From JBBITI01 sp963735055 (GTDB lineage: Bacteria; Chloroflexota; Dehalococcoidia; Dehalococcoidales; UBA2162): DNA of 64,000 nucleotides. Numbering within the stretch: the stretch's first letter is position 1; each line of letters begins with the position of its first letter. Of the stretch, positions 17,272-27,220 are shown piece by piece. The notes under the pieces were generated by a model that had not been told where the DNA came from, searched no databases, and was given only the letters and a program-made list of their open reading frames with translations. The translations under genes and the position numbers were made by a program. The stretch lies in assembly GCA_963735055.1 (NCBI GenBank), contig CAVTJN010000004.1, forward strand, positions 434,001 through 498,000, read 5' to 3'.

Positions 17272-20200
17272 CTAGCGCACGGTCACGTCCCTCCCCAGTG
17301 TCTCACCCCGAATCTCGGGTTTGTAGTACGAGTAGGCCTGAGAGGCAACCCCTTTCGCTTTCACCGGGTACAGTGCCTGGACCTGGAACCGGAAGGAAAT
17401 CTTGTCCCCCGGCTTCATACTGTCAACATAGAAGATTATTTTGCGCCCGGCGATATCGTAGCGCTTCAGCCGCTTCTCGTTTCCCACAGATTCATCAATG
17501 GTCGCGGCGACCGGAACAAAACCGGTCGGCACCGACACATCGACCACAACCATGCCGGCCTCAATCGGCTCGGGGGGGTTGAACTCAAGGTTCACCAAGA
17601 CGTTGACCAGGTCGTTCACCGAAACCTCGGTCACATCGTAGTCAACGTTCACCTTCATGATCTGGTCCCGGATTTCGGTGGCCGCGGGCACGTTGAACCT
17701 GCTCACTACCTGACCGACTGCATCACCCTTCCCCTGGGCACTCACTTCAACCTTCCGTCCGGGGGCGACTTCAACCACCTGCAGAACGTCGAAGTTCTCG
17801 CCTGTAATTCTGACCTTCTTCAGGAAATCGCCGCTCTCTACCGTGACCGTCAAATCTACGTCGGCGCGGGCCCCGGTCGCCTGTTCGGTCAAGGCCTGCA
17901 ACGTGACCACGGTATCCTGGGTCGAACCGTATCCGCCGTAGGCGTTGCGCCGAGACACCAGCCACCTGGCAGCCCGGGAGGATTTGAGCGCGTCCCCGTG
18001 CAGGCTCAGGGCCAGGGTGGCGTAGGCAGTGGCTTCGATCTCGGTGGTCGGCCGGCGATCGACGGGCATCCGGAGTCCGAGCTGAAGTTGCGCCTTGGTT
18101 TGAGATTCGAGGACGGACAGGGGATTTCCCCAATGAAGACCATCCTCATCTTCTTTCGCCATCTTCACCAGCCTGTCATGGGCATCTCCGGCGCGGGCGC
18201 TGTGCGCCATTTCCAGGGCGTATGCCACGATGGCCATGGTGTATGGATCGTCTACGGTGGCTAGTTGCGTCTCCAGGAAGGATGCCGCTTTGCCCGCGCC
18301 GGATTTCTCGCCGGCCTCCATCAGGGCGGTGGCCACGTAGGCCGTGAGGGCGGCCTTACCGGAGACCCCGCCAATCATTTCCTGATGATGCACGAAGCCG
18401 ACCGGATCGAACGACCCGTCTGGATTCTGGCGGGCCCGAATCCAATCGGAAGCCCTACCCAGAACCGTATCATCCACGTACATCAGCGTCTTGGCCTGGG
18501 CAAATGTTTTCAGAACGAAGGCAGTAAGCCACAGGCTGCCTTCCTTGTCGCTCTCTCCGAACGCGGCGAAGCTGCCGTCGCTGCGGCGATAGGTCAGCTC
18601 CCGTTGATACCCCGTGATCATCAGTTTCTCCGCCTTGGCCATTATCTCCGGCTTGAGCTGCCCGCTCCCGACCAGGTACCGGATGATGAAGATGTCCGGG
18701 GCCAGCAGTATCATGTTTTGTTCGCCGCAGCCGAAGGGCATCTGGATAAGGCTCTCCAGACCGTCTATCGTCTGAGTAAGATAGCTCGAGGTGAGCGTGA
18801 CGTAAGCTCTGCCCGAGCCGTCGACGATCAACGGAGGCAGCGTCGAATCGATGGTCTTGCTGGTCCCGTTCGAAATTACCAGGTTCTCCACGTTTTCCCG
18901 GGCAACCCCTTCCGGATCAACCATGATGTTCTTCACTACCGCGTCAGCCGCCTGTTTGCTCCTGGCCGTGACCTTGACCGAGTTAGCTCCAAGGCTCCCC
19001 GGTTTAATTCTGAACGAGGCGGATCCGATGTCGTTCGCCTTGATTTCAACCGTCTTTTCACTCGCGTCAAGGAACTCAAACCAGGGAGCCTCCTCCACCT
19101 GGACAAGGACGCTCTGGGATTCGCCGAGATAGTTGTACACCGCCACGTTGACGGGGAATTCTTCCCCCCGGATCGCTGCGTACGGCAGGTCAACCGTAAG
19201 GAAGAAGGGCTGGAAAGCCTTGAGCTGGTCCTCGGCCATTCCCAACCCCTTTTCTTTGGAGATAGCGACTGCCTGCAGCATCCAGGTAGTAATGGTATCG
19301 GGGACTTCCACCTGAAGGGAAGCGCGGCCGTCCGCGCCCACGATCCGGGTGTCCCACAGCCACGTCTCGGGGAAGAACTGGCGGACTCTCTGCACGTCGG
19401 CCAAACCGGTGGTCGTGTCGGTGGCGGCAGACTGAGCGGCCGGCGCGGACGGAGCAAGGCCTACGATTCCTCCCTTTGCCGCGTCTTCCATCATGCCTCG
19501 CCCGTTAAGGAACCCGAATATTCGGCCCCAGACCCCCGACTGCCCCTGGTACTTGTAGGCTTTCCCTGCGGGCACCTTACTCCTGGTGAGCACGCTCACG
19601 CCCGCCTCGTCCAAGATATCCTTCGTCCCCTTGGTCTCGATGGCGGGGTAAATGGTCACTTCCTGCAACTCCACCTGGGGTGTCATGTAGATCCGCTCCA
19701 ATTCGTCGAAGACCTGCTGCAGGTTTAGCCTGTTTTCGGCCAGAATGAAGACCGATCGGTCGACCGCGGATAGGCCCACCTTCGCCTCCCCCTCAGTACG
19801 AATATTGATATTGACCTTGTCGCCCGGTCGGGCCTGTGATTCGCTGAACTCTACATTCACATTCTGAGGGGAACTCGCCACGACACCGAAGGGAAGGTAG
19901 TCAGCGGCCAACTCGCTGTCCGCCAGTATCTGGTACACGACAAGCCGAGAGGAAGGAGCCATCATGGGAATGGTATCAACCTCAATATCGCGGCCAGCAG
20001 TGAAAGAGCTGAACACAACCCTCCCGCGGGAAATAATCTCATAGTAGAAATTAGCGGCCTGTCGCGTCGCATTGACCCGGAACCGGACCGTCTCGCCGGT
20101 CTTCGGAGTGCCCGGGCTGGTCTGCTCCAGATGGATGAAGTTCCCCGAGGGCGAGTAGGCGGCGGTCACTATCTTGGAGGTCTGAGCGTTCCCCGTCGAA

Positions 20201-21432
20201 GCTTCAATAACCAGCGCCGCACTGGATTCCGGGGGTGTCATGTCGATCACCGTTTTGCCCTTGACTGTCTTGACGGACCGGTCTTCATGCTTGATTTCGT
20301 TATAGCCGCCGTCGAGATAGGTCAGGGTGACCTTGACCGAAGTATCCACGGGCGCCTTCGCCGGTGTTTCAGACACCAGCAGGACACCGAAGCTCAGACC
20401 AGGCTTAAACACCGAACTCTCCGGTATCACCTGAAGACTCACCTCGGATTGGGCCACGGTGAGCAAACGGCTTGTCTTCTCCTCATACCCGGTCGATTTC
20501 TCCCGGACCGTGATATCCAGCATCACGTTACCGGAACCACCGGAGGCGGGGACGCCGGCCACATACCCTGCGGCGGGAATCTCAAAACTCGTGCTTCCAT
20601 CGATGCTCTTGCTTATCACGGAGTACTCCTGCCACTTGCCAACGTATCTGGAAGCCTTAATTTCCAGTTCGCCGGACACCGCCAGACCGAAACTGTACTC
20701 GGCGGAGATGGTACCGCTGATCGGTTCGTTCACCAGGAACCACTCCCGCGACAGGTCGGCCTTGATTTCGTACTTGGGCAAGACGTATTTTTCCACTCGG
20801 ACATCCAACTGCGTCTTCGCCTTCCCGGTACCGGCGCTGATCTTCCAGACGCCGAGGTTCGGTTCGCTGGAAAGAGGCAATTCCAGACTGGCCATGCCGA
20901 ACTCATCGGTGACCACTTCGCTACGAAATACCTTAATCCCTTTGGCGTCAAGGATATCCACGGCGACCAGTTCGCTGGCCGGCTTCAGCTCAGGATACAG
21001 GCTGATCGCCCTCATATAGATGGTCTGTCCCGGCTTGTAGATCGGTTTGTCCGTCTGCAGAAAGAGAAGGAGACTCCTTTCTATTTGTAGCGGCGCCGAC
21101 GCTTCAAAGCCGCTGCCCCTGACCTGGATGTCGTACGTTCCTTCTTCGACGTCGGGCACATCCAGCGTGATCATGCCCCGCCCGTTGATTTCGGCCTTCG
21201 TCCGGGCTATGGCCTTGCCCTCCTTGAACAGCGCTGCCTCGACCCTACCGCTGACCGGCGCATCGCCGCGCAGCAGGGCAACCGACACCACGGCCGGGCT
21301 ACCGCTGCGGATCGTCTTGGGCACAACGGCAACATAATTCTCGGCGGTCTCCACCGGGGTACAGGCCGGAAGACTCGAAAAGAACAGAGCACCCAGCGAA
21401 ATAATTGCCAATATCCTGCCCTTAGGTCTCAT
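17272..21432 (-). CDS. Alpha-2-macroglobulin-family thioester lipoprotein
   Basis: A 1386-residue secreted lipoprotein. ATG at 21432 is chosen because GGGAGG lies 5 nt upstream and the protein then begins with a lipoprotein signal (MRPKGRILAIISLGALFF... lipobox LPAC, Cys near residue 24). Macroglobulin domains of beta-sandwich type fill the N-terminal two thirds (e.g. DKPIYKPGQTIYMRA near 105). The reactive thioester motif GCGEQNM is intact, with Cys902 and Gln905 (nt 18729-18718), followed by the alpha-helical thioester domain (residues ~900-1200) and a C-terminal receptor-binding-like domain. The thioester covalently traps proteases in animal homologues. Bacterial relatives are thought to protect the envelope. 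No penicillin-binding protein 1C gene is adjacent, unlike in the proteobacterial yfhM/pbpC pair. Confidence 0.92.
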   Translation of the reverse strand: MRPKGRILAIISLGALFFSSLPACTPVETAENYVAVVPKTIRSGSPAVVSVALLRGDAPVSGRVEAALFKEGKAIARTKAEINGRGMITLDVPDVEEGTYDIQVRGSGFEASAPLQIERSLLLFLQTDKPIYKPGQTIYMRAISLYPELKPASELVAVDILDAKGIKVFRSEVVTDEFGMASLELPLSSEPNLGVWKISAGTGKAKTQLDVRVEKYVLPKYEIKADLSREWFLVNEPISGTISAEYSFGLAVSGELEIKASRYVGKWQEYSVISKSIDGSTSFEIPAAGYVAGVPASGGSGNVMLDITVREKSTGYEEKTSRLLTVAQSEVSLQVIPESSVFKPGLSFGVLLVSETPAKAPVDTSVKVTLTYLDGGYNEIKHEDRSVKTVKGKTVIDMTPPESSAALVIEASTGNAQTSKIVTAAYSPSGNFIHLEQTSPGTPKTGETVRFRVNATRQAANFYYEIISRGRVVFSSFTAGRDIEVDTIPMMAPSSRLVVYQILADSELAADYLPFGVVASSPQNVNVEFSESQARPGDKVNINIRTEGEAKVGLSAVDRSVFILAENRLNLQQVFDELERIYMTPQVELQEVTIYPAIETKGTKDILDEAGVSVLTRSKVPAGKAYKYQGQSGVWGRIFGFLNGRGMMEDAAKGGIVGLAPSAPAAQSAATDTTTGLADVQRVRQFFPETWLWDTRIVGADGRASLQVEVPDTITTWMLQAVAISKEKGLGMAEDQLKAFQPFFLTVDLPYAAIRGEEFPVNVAVYNYLGESQSVLVQVEEAPWFEFLDASEKTVEIKANDIGSASFRIKPGSLGANSVKVTARSKQAADAVVKNIMVDPEGVARENVENLVISNGTSKTIDSTLPPLIVDGSGRAYVTLTSSYLTQTIDGLESLIQMPFGCGEQNMILLAPDIFIIRYLVGSGQLKPEIMAKAEKLMITGYQRELTYRRSDGSFAAFGESDKEGSLWLTAFVLKTFAQAKTLMYVDDTVLGRASDWIRARQNPDGSFDPVGFVHHQEMIGGVSGKAALTAYVATALMEAGEKSGAGKAASFLETQLATVDDPYTMAIVAYALEMAHSARAGDAHDRLVKMAKEDEDGLHWGNPLSVLESQTKAQLQLGLRMPVDRRPTTEIEATAYATLALSLHGDALKSSRAARWLVSRRNAYGGYGSTQDTVVTLQALTEQATGARADVDLTVTVESGDFLKKVRITGENFDVLQVVEVAPGRKVEVSAQGKGDAVGQVVSRFNVPAATEIRDQIMKVNVDYDVTEVSVNDLVNVLVNLEFNPPEPIEAGMVVVDVSVPTGFVPVAATIDESVGNEKRLKRYDIAGRKIIFYVDSMKPGDKISFRFQVQALYPVKAKGVASQAYSYYKPEIRGETLGRDVTVR

Positions 21433-21572
21433 GGTAGCCTCCCTTTCATACATGTGCCAACACCAGTTGGTAACGATTATGCAGACTAAAGGATAGGTAT
21501 CGCCTCGTCACGGGGGAGCCTCGTATGTCAATCTTTTGGTCACGCGGATTTCTTGCGCTATATTGCTTTTGG

Positions 21573-21581
21573 TGTTATAAT
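21573..21581 (+). promoter_or_regulatory. Extended -10 promoter of the P-type ATPase gene
   Basis: TGTTATAAT at 21573-21581 is an extended -10, with a weak -35 (TTGCGC at 21553-21558, 17-nt spacing). Transcription should begin near 21588, about 35 nt before the GTG start. A small imperfectly spaced palindrome CCAAC-ACCA-GTTGG (21457-21470) lies in the intergenic region between this gene and the divergent alpha-2-macroglobulin gene. Confidence 0.6.
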
Positions 21582-21622
21582 CCCTTGCCTGACGAGCCTA
21601 AACGCTTGCCCCAAGGAGCACG

Positions 21623-24364
21623 GTGGTGAATCAAAGCAGTCCGACGCCCCAATACTATTCAGAAGAATCCGCCAACGTTCTGGCACTCCTTAACACCTCG
21701 CGCCACGGCCTGACCCGTGCGGAAGCCGAAAGACGGTTGCTCCAATATGGGCCCAACGAACTGGTTGAAAAAGGAAAGGTATCCCCTTTCAGGTTGTGGC
21801 TGGAGCAATTCAAGGACTTCCTGATCATCATCCTGCTCATTGCAGTAGTGCTGTCGGCGGTTCTCGGAGAGACGATCGACGCCCTCGTCATCTTCGTCAT
21901 CATCCTGTTCGCCACCACTCTCGGCTTCCTCCAGGAATTTCGGGCAGAAAAGGCAATGGAAGCACTAAAGCGGATGGCGGCTCCGACAGCCTCGGTAATC
22001 CGTGAGGGAAACGAGGAGGAGATCGCCGCGTCGGAACTCGTCCCCGGGGACATTGTGGCTCTGAGAACGGGGGACAAGGTGCCCGCTGACTGCCGGATCA
22101 TCGAGGCGGTCAACCTGAAGACCGAAGAGGCACCGTTGACCGGCGAATCGGTTCCCGTCGAGAAGATCGACAAACCGGTAGCGCCGGATGCCTCCATCGG
22201 CGATCGCCGCAACATGGCATTCATGGGCACGGCGGCGGTCTACGGCCGGGCCATGGCGGTGGTGACTGCCACCGGAATGAATACCGAGTTCGGCAAGATC
22301 GCCACCATGCTCCAGGGGGTCACGCAGGAAGACACCCCCCTTCAGAAGAACCTGGACAAGATGGGCAAACTGATCGCCTACGGAGCATTGGGGTTGACGG
22401 CCGTCCTGGCCGTTCTGGGCATATTCCGCGGTCATGAAATCCTGGAGATGCTAATCTGGGGAGTAAGTCTGGCAGTGGCCGCGGTTCCGGAAGCTTTGCC
22501 CGCCGTGGTAACCATCTCGTTGGCCCTCGGCGTGCAGAAGATGGTCAAACGCCATGCCCTCGTCCGCAGGCTGCCTTCCGTGGAAACGCTGGGTTCGACG
22601 ACCGTCATCTGCTCAGACAAGACCGGAACTTTGACACAGGACCAGATGACCATCCGCCGCATGTATGCCGACGGGAAGATCGTCGAGGTCAGCGGCGTCG
22701 GCTACGAGCCGAAGGGCGAATTCTCAATAGGCGGGACAAGTATCGACCCGTCAAAGTACCCGACCTTGATGACCTTCTTCAGCATCGGCACGCTTGCCAG
22801 TGACACCGCCTTACGCGAGGAGAACGGCGCGTGGAAGATAAAGGGCGACCCCACTGAAGGCGCCCTGGTGGTGACCGCCGCCAAGGCCGGAGTATCGCAG
22901 AACGAACTCAACTCGCAATCACCGCGCATCGGAGAGATCCCGTTCTCTTCCGAAACGAAGCGCATGACAACGGTTCACAAGACGCCCCAGGGCAAACTGG
23001 CCTATGCCAAGGGCGCTCCCGAGGTGATAGTCGGCGCCTGCAATCACGTGCTCATCAACGGCAAGCAGACCGCACTTGATGACCGGCAGCGCGAGGCAAT
23101 ACTGTCGACAGCACAGTCGATGGCCTCCGACGCCTTGCGCGTGCTCGGCCTGGCCTACAAACCGCTCGCCCACGACACTCCGATCAATTCAGAGATCGAA
23201 CAGGACATGGTCTTTGTGGGGCTGGTCGGCATGATTGACCCGCCGCGAGAAGAGGTGAAGGAAGCGGTCAGAATCTGCGATCAGGCCGGCATCAAGACCG
23301 TGATGATTACCGGCGACCACAAGCTCACGGCAGTCGCCATCGCCAAGGAGTTGAATATAATGAAGGGGGGCATGGCCCTCACCGGGGCAGAGCTTGACCG
23401 GCTGAGCGACGGTGAATTCGAGGCCGTCGTCGACAAGGTCGAGGTTTATGCCCGCGTCTCCCCGGCCCACAAGCTGCGGGTGGTCGAAGCCCTTCACCAC
23501 AAGGGTCACATCGTGGCGATGACGGGTGACGGCGTAAACGACGCCCCGGCGCTTAAGAAAGCGGACATCGGCGTAGCCATGGGCATCACCGGGACCGACG
23601 TGACCAAGGAAGCCGCCGATATGGTCCTCACCGACGACAATTTCGCCTCGATCGTCGCCGCGGTGGAAGAAGGCAGGGGCATATTCGGCAACATCAAGAA
23701 GTACCTGGTATACCTGCTTTCGGCCAATTTGGGTGAGATACTGCTCATGGCCGTGGCCATCCTCTTCGGACCGATGATCGGTCTTTCGGGGGGGGTCATC
23801 CCGCTGATCGCGATTCAGATATTGTACGTCAACCTGGCCACCGATGGCCTGCCCGCCATTGCGCTGTCGATCGATCCCGCTGACAAGGACATCATGAAAG
23901 GGAAGCCGCGACGGCGCGGGTCGACCATCTTCAACAAGAGTGTCCTCGCCTACATGACCCTTGCCGGAATCTGGACGGGAGCGGTCACGCTGGGCATGTT
24001 TGTGTGGTCGGTAAACTCGGGGCGACCCTTCAGCGAGGCCCAAAGCATGTGCTTTGTGACGTTGATCCTGGTTGAGTTCTTCAACGCATTCAACTGCCGC
24101 TCTTTTGAACACTCCCTGTTCAAGATCGGTATCTGGAGTAACAAGTGGTTGCTGCTGGCGGTCCTGTGGGAACTGATCCTGCTTTGCCTGATCATCTACG
24201 TGCCCGCGCTTCAGGAACCGTTCAACACGCACTCGCTCACGCTCGAGGACTGGGCACTCGCGGTGGGGGCTGCATCCACCATCTTCATCGCCTTCGAAAT
24301 AGCCAAGCTGATCGGCAACCTGGCGAGACCGAAGAGGCTGCGCTCCGCGGAAATGGCGGCATAG
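21623..24364 (+). CDS. P-type ATPase, P2A (SERCA-like, probable Ca2+-transporting) type
   Basis: A 913-residue cation pump. It starts at GTG 21623 (or the adjacent GTG 21626), with AAGGAG 4 nt upstream. Domains in order are the N-terminal cation ATPase domain, TGES actuator loop (about residue 174), M4 with AAVPEALPAVVT, phosphorylation motif DKTGTLT (Asp332), KGAPE in the nucleotide domain, the TGDGVNDAPALK hinge, then M5-M10. Calcium-ligand positions known from SERCA appear conserved: Glu in M4, Asn/Glu in the NLGEILL segment of M5, and Asn/Thr/Asp in NLATDGLP of M6. This supports Ca2+, although Na+ or Mn2+ cannot be excluded. It is followed after 13 nt by sodium-pump subunit genes. Confidence 0.92.
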   Translation: MVNQSSPTPQYYSEESANVLALLNTSRHGLTRAEAERRLLQYGPNELVEKGKVSPFRLWLEQFKDFLIIILLIAVVLSAVLGETIDALVIFVIILFATTLGFLQEFRAEKAMEALKRMAAPTASVIREGNEEEIAASELVPGDIVALRTGDKVPADCRIIEAVNLKTEEAPLTGESVPVEKIDKPVAPDASIGDRRNMAFMGTAAVYGRAMAVVTATGMNTEFGKIATMLQGVTQEDTPLQKNLDKMGKLIAYGALGLTAVLAVLGIFRGHEILEMLIWGVSLAVAAVPEALPAVVTISLALGVQKMVKRHALVRRLPSVETLGSTTVICSDKTGTLTQDQMTIRRMYADGKIVEVSGVGYEPKGEFSIGGTSIDPSKYPTLMTFFSIGTLASDTALREENGAWKIKGDPTEGALVVTAAKAGVSQNELNSQSPRIGEIPFSSETKRMTTVHKTPQGKLAYAKGAPEVIVGACNHVLINGKQTALDDRQREAILSTAQSMASDALRVLGLAYKPLAHDTPINSEIEQDMVFVGLVGMIDPPREEVKEAVRICDQAGIKTVMITGDHKLTAVAIAKELNIMKGGMALTGAELDRLSDGEFEAVVDKVEVYARVSPAHKLRVVEALHHKGHIVAMTGDGVNDAPALKKADIGVAMGITGTDVTKEAADMVLTDDNFASIVAAVEEGRGIFGNIKKYLVYLLSANLGEILLMAVAILFGPMIGLSGGVIPLIAIQILYVNLATDGLPAIALSIDPADKDIMKGKPRRRGSTIFNKSVLAYMTLAGIWTGAVTLGMFVWSVNSGRPFSEAQSMCFVTLILVEFFNAFNCRSFEHSLFKIGIWSNKWLLLAVLWELILLCLIIYVPALQEPFNTHSLTLEDWALAVGAASTIFIAFEIAKLIGNLARPKRLRSAEMAA

Positions 24365-24377
24365 GGAGGTAAAGACC

Positions 24378-24518
24378 ATGAAAGACCTCGAGTTTGGCCT
24401 GATAATGACGGTCACCGGCATGGGAGTAACGCTGATTACACTTTACCTCCTCACTCTCGTAATCGGCTTGATGAACCGGGTCTTTCCGGAGACTGACGAA
24501 AAGGCGGGCAAGAAGTAG
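24378..24518 (+). CDS. OadG-like small membrane subunit (decarboxylase sodium pump gamma)
   Basis: A 46-residue protein with GGGAGG at 24364-24369 upstream of ATG 24378. It has a single N-terminal membrane segment (LIMTVTGMGVTLITLYLLTL), then a short charged tail ending in Lys residues. This is the layout of the gamma subunit of oxaloacetate/methylmalonyl-CoA decarboxylase sodium pumps, which anchors the complex and often binds zinc through its tail. The identity is supported mainly by the OadB-like gene 30 nt downstream. No carboxyltransferase alpha subunit or biotin carrier is present in the window. Confidence 0.75.
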   Translation: MKDLEFGLIMTVTGMGVTLITLYLLTLVIGLMNRVFPETDEKAGKK

Positions 24519-24548
24519 CTACGTAGCCGTTCCGGAGGTGAGTGATCC

Positions 24549-25694
24549 ATGTGGGAAACAGTGCTGACCAGCCTTGGGGCTGGGTTTACGAACATAACCT
24601 GGCAAAGTGCCGTTCTCATGGTCTTGGGCGCCGCCCTGCTTTATCTGGCGATCGCCCGAAACACAGAACCCCTTCTGCTGATTCCGATCGGTTTTGGCGT
24701 AATACTGGGCAACTTGCCGCTCAGCGGTATGTCCGCGAGCGACGAAGGGGGAGTGGTCAATATTCTCTACAAGGCCGGCATCCTCACCGAGGTCTTTCCG
24801 GCTCTCATCTTCCTCGGCCTCGGAGCGATGATTGACTTCGGTCCCATGCTGGCCAACCCGAAGGTTCTTATCTTCGGCGCCGCCGGGCAGTTCGGCATAT
24901 TCCTGACCCTCCTGCTGGCACTACAGTTGGGTTTCTCGCGCGCCGAGTCATCGTCGATCGCCATCATCGGCGCCATGGACGGTCCTACGGCTATCTTCGT
25001 GACCTCAAAATACGCCCGCCATCTTCTACCGGCAGTATCGATTGCTGCCTACTCCTACATGTCGCTGGTTCCGATCCTTCAGCCCCCCATCATGCGGCTC
25101 CTGACGACAAAGAAAGAGCGCCGCATAGTCATGCCATACGGCGAGAAGAAAGTCTCGCGACGGGTCAAGGTACTCTTCCCTATCGTGGCCGGTACCATCA
25201 CCATGCTTATCGCACCCATGGGCGCGCCCCTGATGGGCATGCTGATGTTGGGCAATCTCCTCAAAGAATCGGGTGTCGTGGGCCGTCTTGCAGACGTCTC
25301 GTCCGGCGCCCTGATGAACATCGTAACCCTCCTTCTTGGCGTCTGCATCGGAGCGGCCATGTTGGGAGGAAACTTCCTGCAATGGCAGACGATCCTTGTT
25401 TTTGGACTGGGCCTGCTCGCCATATGTCTGGACACGGTCACCGGTGTTTTGCTGGGCAAGATCGCGTGTGTTCTGTCCCGGGGTAAGATCAACCCGCTCA
25501 TCGGGGCCGCGGGCACATCGGCATTCCCGATGTCTGCCAGAGTGGTCCAGAAAGAAGGCCAGAGGGCAAACCCCAGGAGCTTCCTGTTATGGCACGCGAT
25601 CGGAGCCAACACCGGTGGCCAAATAGGCTCGGTGATGGCAGCCTCGGTGTTGCTGGCCGTCATGGCTGGACTGGGCATCGCGCCGTCGCTGTAA
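24549..25694 (+). CDS. Sodium-translocating decarboxylase beta subunit (OadB/MmdB family)
   Basis: A 381-residue polytopic protein (about 9-11 hydrophobic segments) that couples decarboxylation of a biotin-bound carboxylate to Na+ export. Family-defining motifs are present: MDGPTAIF (about residue 141, the membrane Asp known to be essential in Klebsiella OadB), and the late GANTGGQIGSVMAA block containing the Asn/Ser residues of the second ion site. The start ATG 24549 has GGAGGTG upstream. The substrate of the pump (oxaloacetate, methylmalonyl-CoA or glutaconyl-CoA) depends on the missing alpha subunit, which must lie elsewhere. Confidence 0.9.
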   Translation: MWETVLTSLGAGFTNITWQSAVLMVLGAALLYLAIARNTEPLLLIPIGFGVILGNLPLSGMSASDEGGVVNILYKAGILTEVFPALIFLGLGAMIDFGPMLANPKVLIFGAAGQFGIFLTLLLALQLGFSRAESSSIAIIGAMDGPTAIFVTSKYARHLLPAVSIAAYSYMSLVPILQPPIMRLLTTKKERRIVMPYGEKKVSRRVKVLFPIVAGTITMLIAPMGAPLMGMLMLGNLLKESGVVGRLADVSSGALMNIVTLLLGVCIGAAMLGGNFLQWQTILVFGLGLLAICLDTVTGVLLGKIACVLSRGKINPLIGAAGTSAFPMSARVVQKEGQRANPRSFLLWHAIGANTGGQIGSVMAASVLLAVMAGLGIAPSL

Positions 25695-25720
25695 ACGGGC
25701 CTCGCTGAGATGCACTGACC

Positions 25721-27202
25721 ATGCGCCAACACCCCCACCTGTACGAGATCAACGCCTTGGCTTTTGTCAACCGGCTTTCGGCGAAGTATGATCGACCGCT
25801 AACCTTGGGCAGCATCCCCGACAGCGAATGGCAGGCATTGTCACGCTTGGGGTTTGACCTCGTCTGGATGATGGGCGTCTGGCAACGCAGCCCGGAAGCG
25901 CGCAGGCTGGCCGTAGCCAACCCGGACCTGCACAAGGAATTCGACCGGGTCCTTCCACATTGGACCCCCGATCGAGTGACCGGTTCGCCGTACGCCATCT
26001 ACCGTTACCGGCTCGACCCCACCCTCGGCCCCCCCGACGATCTGGCCCGTCTCAAAGAGAGACTCAACCGGTTAGGGATGGGCCTCATCCTGGATTTCGT
26101 ACCCAATCACCTGGCGATGGACCACCCGTGGACGGTTAGCAATCCCGAACGTTTCGTGCGCGGTGATCCGGACGACGTCGCCAGGCACCCGGAGTGGTTC
26201 TTCCGGTCGATCGCCAATTCTTATCTGGCCCACGGTCGCGACCCCTATTTCACGGCCTGGAATGACACCGCCCAGGTCAACTTCTTTTCGGAAGACCTGC
26301 GGGAAGCGATGACATCGGAGTTGGTCACGATATCGGAGGTCGCCGATGGCGTCCGTTGCGACATGGCGATGCTGGCCCTAAACGGGGTTTTCGAGTGGGT
26401 CTGGGGATCGACGTTGCGAGACAGCCACCGGCCGGCCACGGAGTTCTGGGAGCTGACCGTCCCACGCATCAAGGCTGGCCGGCCTGACTTTGTGTTCATG
26501 GCCGAAGTATATTGGGGGCTTGAAAAGACACTCCAGCAGATGGGGTTCGATTTCACGTATGACAAACCACTTTACGATCATCTGCGCTGGGACAGTGCGG
26601 CCGAGATCATGGCCCATGTTGGTGGTGAGGGCGAGGCACTGGCGCGGGAAGCGCATTTCCTGGAGAACCACGATGAGCCCCGGGCCGTTACCGCGTTCGG
26701 CCACGATCGCTCGATGGCCGCCGCAATCATAGCGGGGACCATCCCCGGATTGCGCTTTTACCAAGAGGGTCAGCTTGAAGGAAGAAGCATGCGCACCCCG
26801 GTGCACCTGGCCAGCGAGCCCACCGAGCCCCCCGACCCCGAAATCATCTGGTTTTACCACCGTCTGCTCGAGCCCGGTAACAACGATGTGTTTCACGGCG
26901 GTCGATGGGAGATGATTGACGTCCGACGCGCCTGGGACGGGAACGAAAGCCACCGCAATATCCTCGCCTGGACGTGGCGGCTGGGCACCCGACGCGTGAT
27001 CGTGGCCGTGAACTACTCCCCGATTTATTCTCAGGCATGGCTAAGCCCGGGCGCTCCATCGAACCCAATCGGCAAGGTCACCATGGAGGATACACTCACG
27101 GGGACCATATACACCCGGGAAACCGGGGAGCTTACCGCCAAAGGGCTTTATGTCGATCTGCGCCCGTACGGAGCCCACATCATGCACGCCGCTTCATATT
27201 GA
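25721..27202 (+). CDS. GH13 (alpha-amylase) family glycoside hydrolase
   Basis: A 493-residue cytosolic GH13 enzyme (no signal peptide). The four conserved regions are intact: DFVPNH (region I), GVRCDMAML with the nucleophile Asp214, AEVYW with the acid/base Glu262, and LENHDEPR with Asp318. The C-terminal beta-sandwich follows (residues ~400-490). The phrase HLYEINALAF at the start resembles short GH13 enzymes of environmental bacteria. Chain specificity (amylase, glucosyltransferase or maltosyl hydrolase) cannot be decided. It lies 26 nt after the OadB-like gene, so it may share that transcript, without an obvious metabolic link. Confidence 0.85.
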   Translation: MRQHPHLYEINALAFVNRLSAKYDRPLTLGSIPDSEWQALSRLGFDLVWMMGVWQRSPEARRLAVANPDLHKEFDRVLPHWTPDRVTGSPYAIYRYRLDPTLGPPDDLARLKERLNRLGMGLILDFVPNHLAMDHPWTVSNPERFVRGDPDDVARHPEWFFRSIANSYLAHGRDPYFTAWNDTAQVNFFSEDLREAMTSELVTISEVADGVRCDMAMLALNGVFEWVWGSTLRDSHRPATEFWELTVPRIKAGRPDFVFMAEVYWGLEKTLQQMGFDFTYDKPLYDHLRWDSAAEIMAHVGGEGEALAREAHFLENHDEPRAVTAFGHDRSMAAAIIAGTIPGLRFYQEGQLEGRSMRTPVHLASEPTEPPDPEIIWFYHRLLEPGNNDVFHGGRWEMIDVRRAWDGNESHRNILAWTWRLGTRRVIVAVNYSPIYSQAWLSPGAPSNPIGKVTMEDTLTGTIYTRETGELTAKGLYVDLRPYGAHIMHAASY

Positions 27203-27220
27203 ACATGGACCACGGCGGCG

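Noticed and set aside
18265..19728. Long plus-strand ORFs antisense to the alpha-2-macroglobulin gene (also 16909-18264, 20131-21090)
   Set aside because: They are shadows of a GC-rich gene, with His/Arg/Gly-rich, family-less translations and no ribosome-binding sites.
21526..21531. TTGACA on the minus strand upstream of the alpha-2-macroglobulin gene
   Set aside because: No acceptable -10 box lies 15-19 nt downstream.
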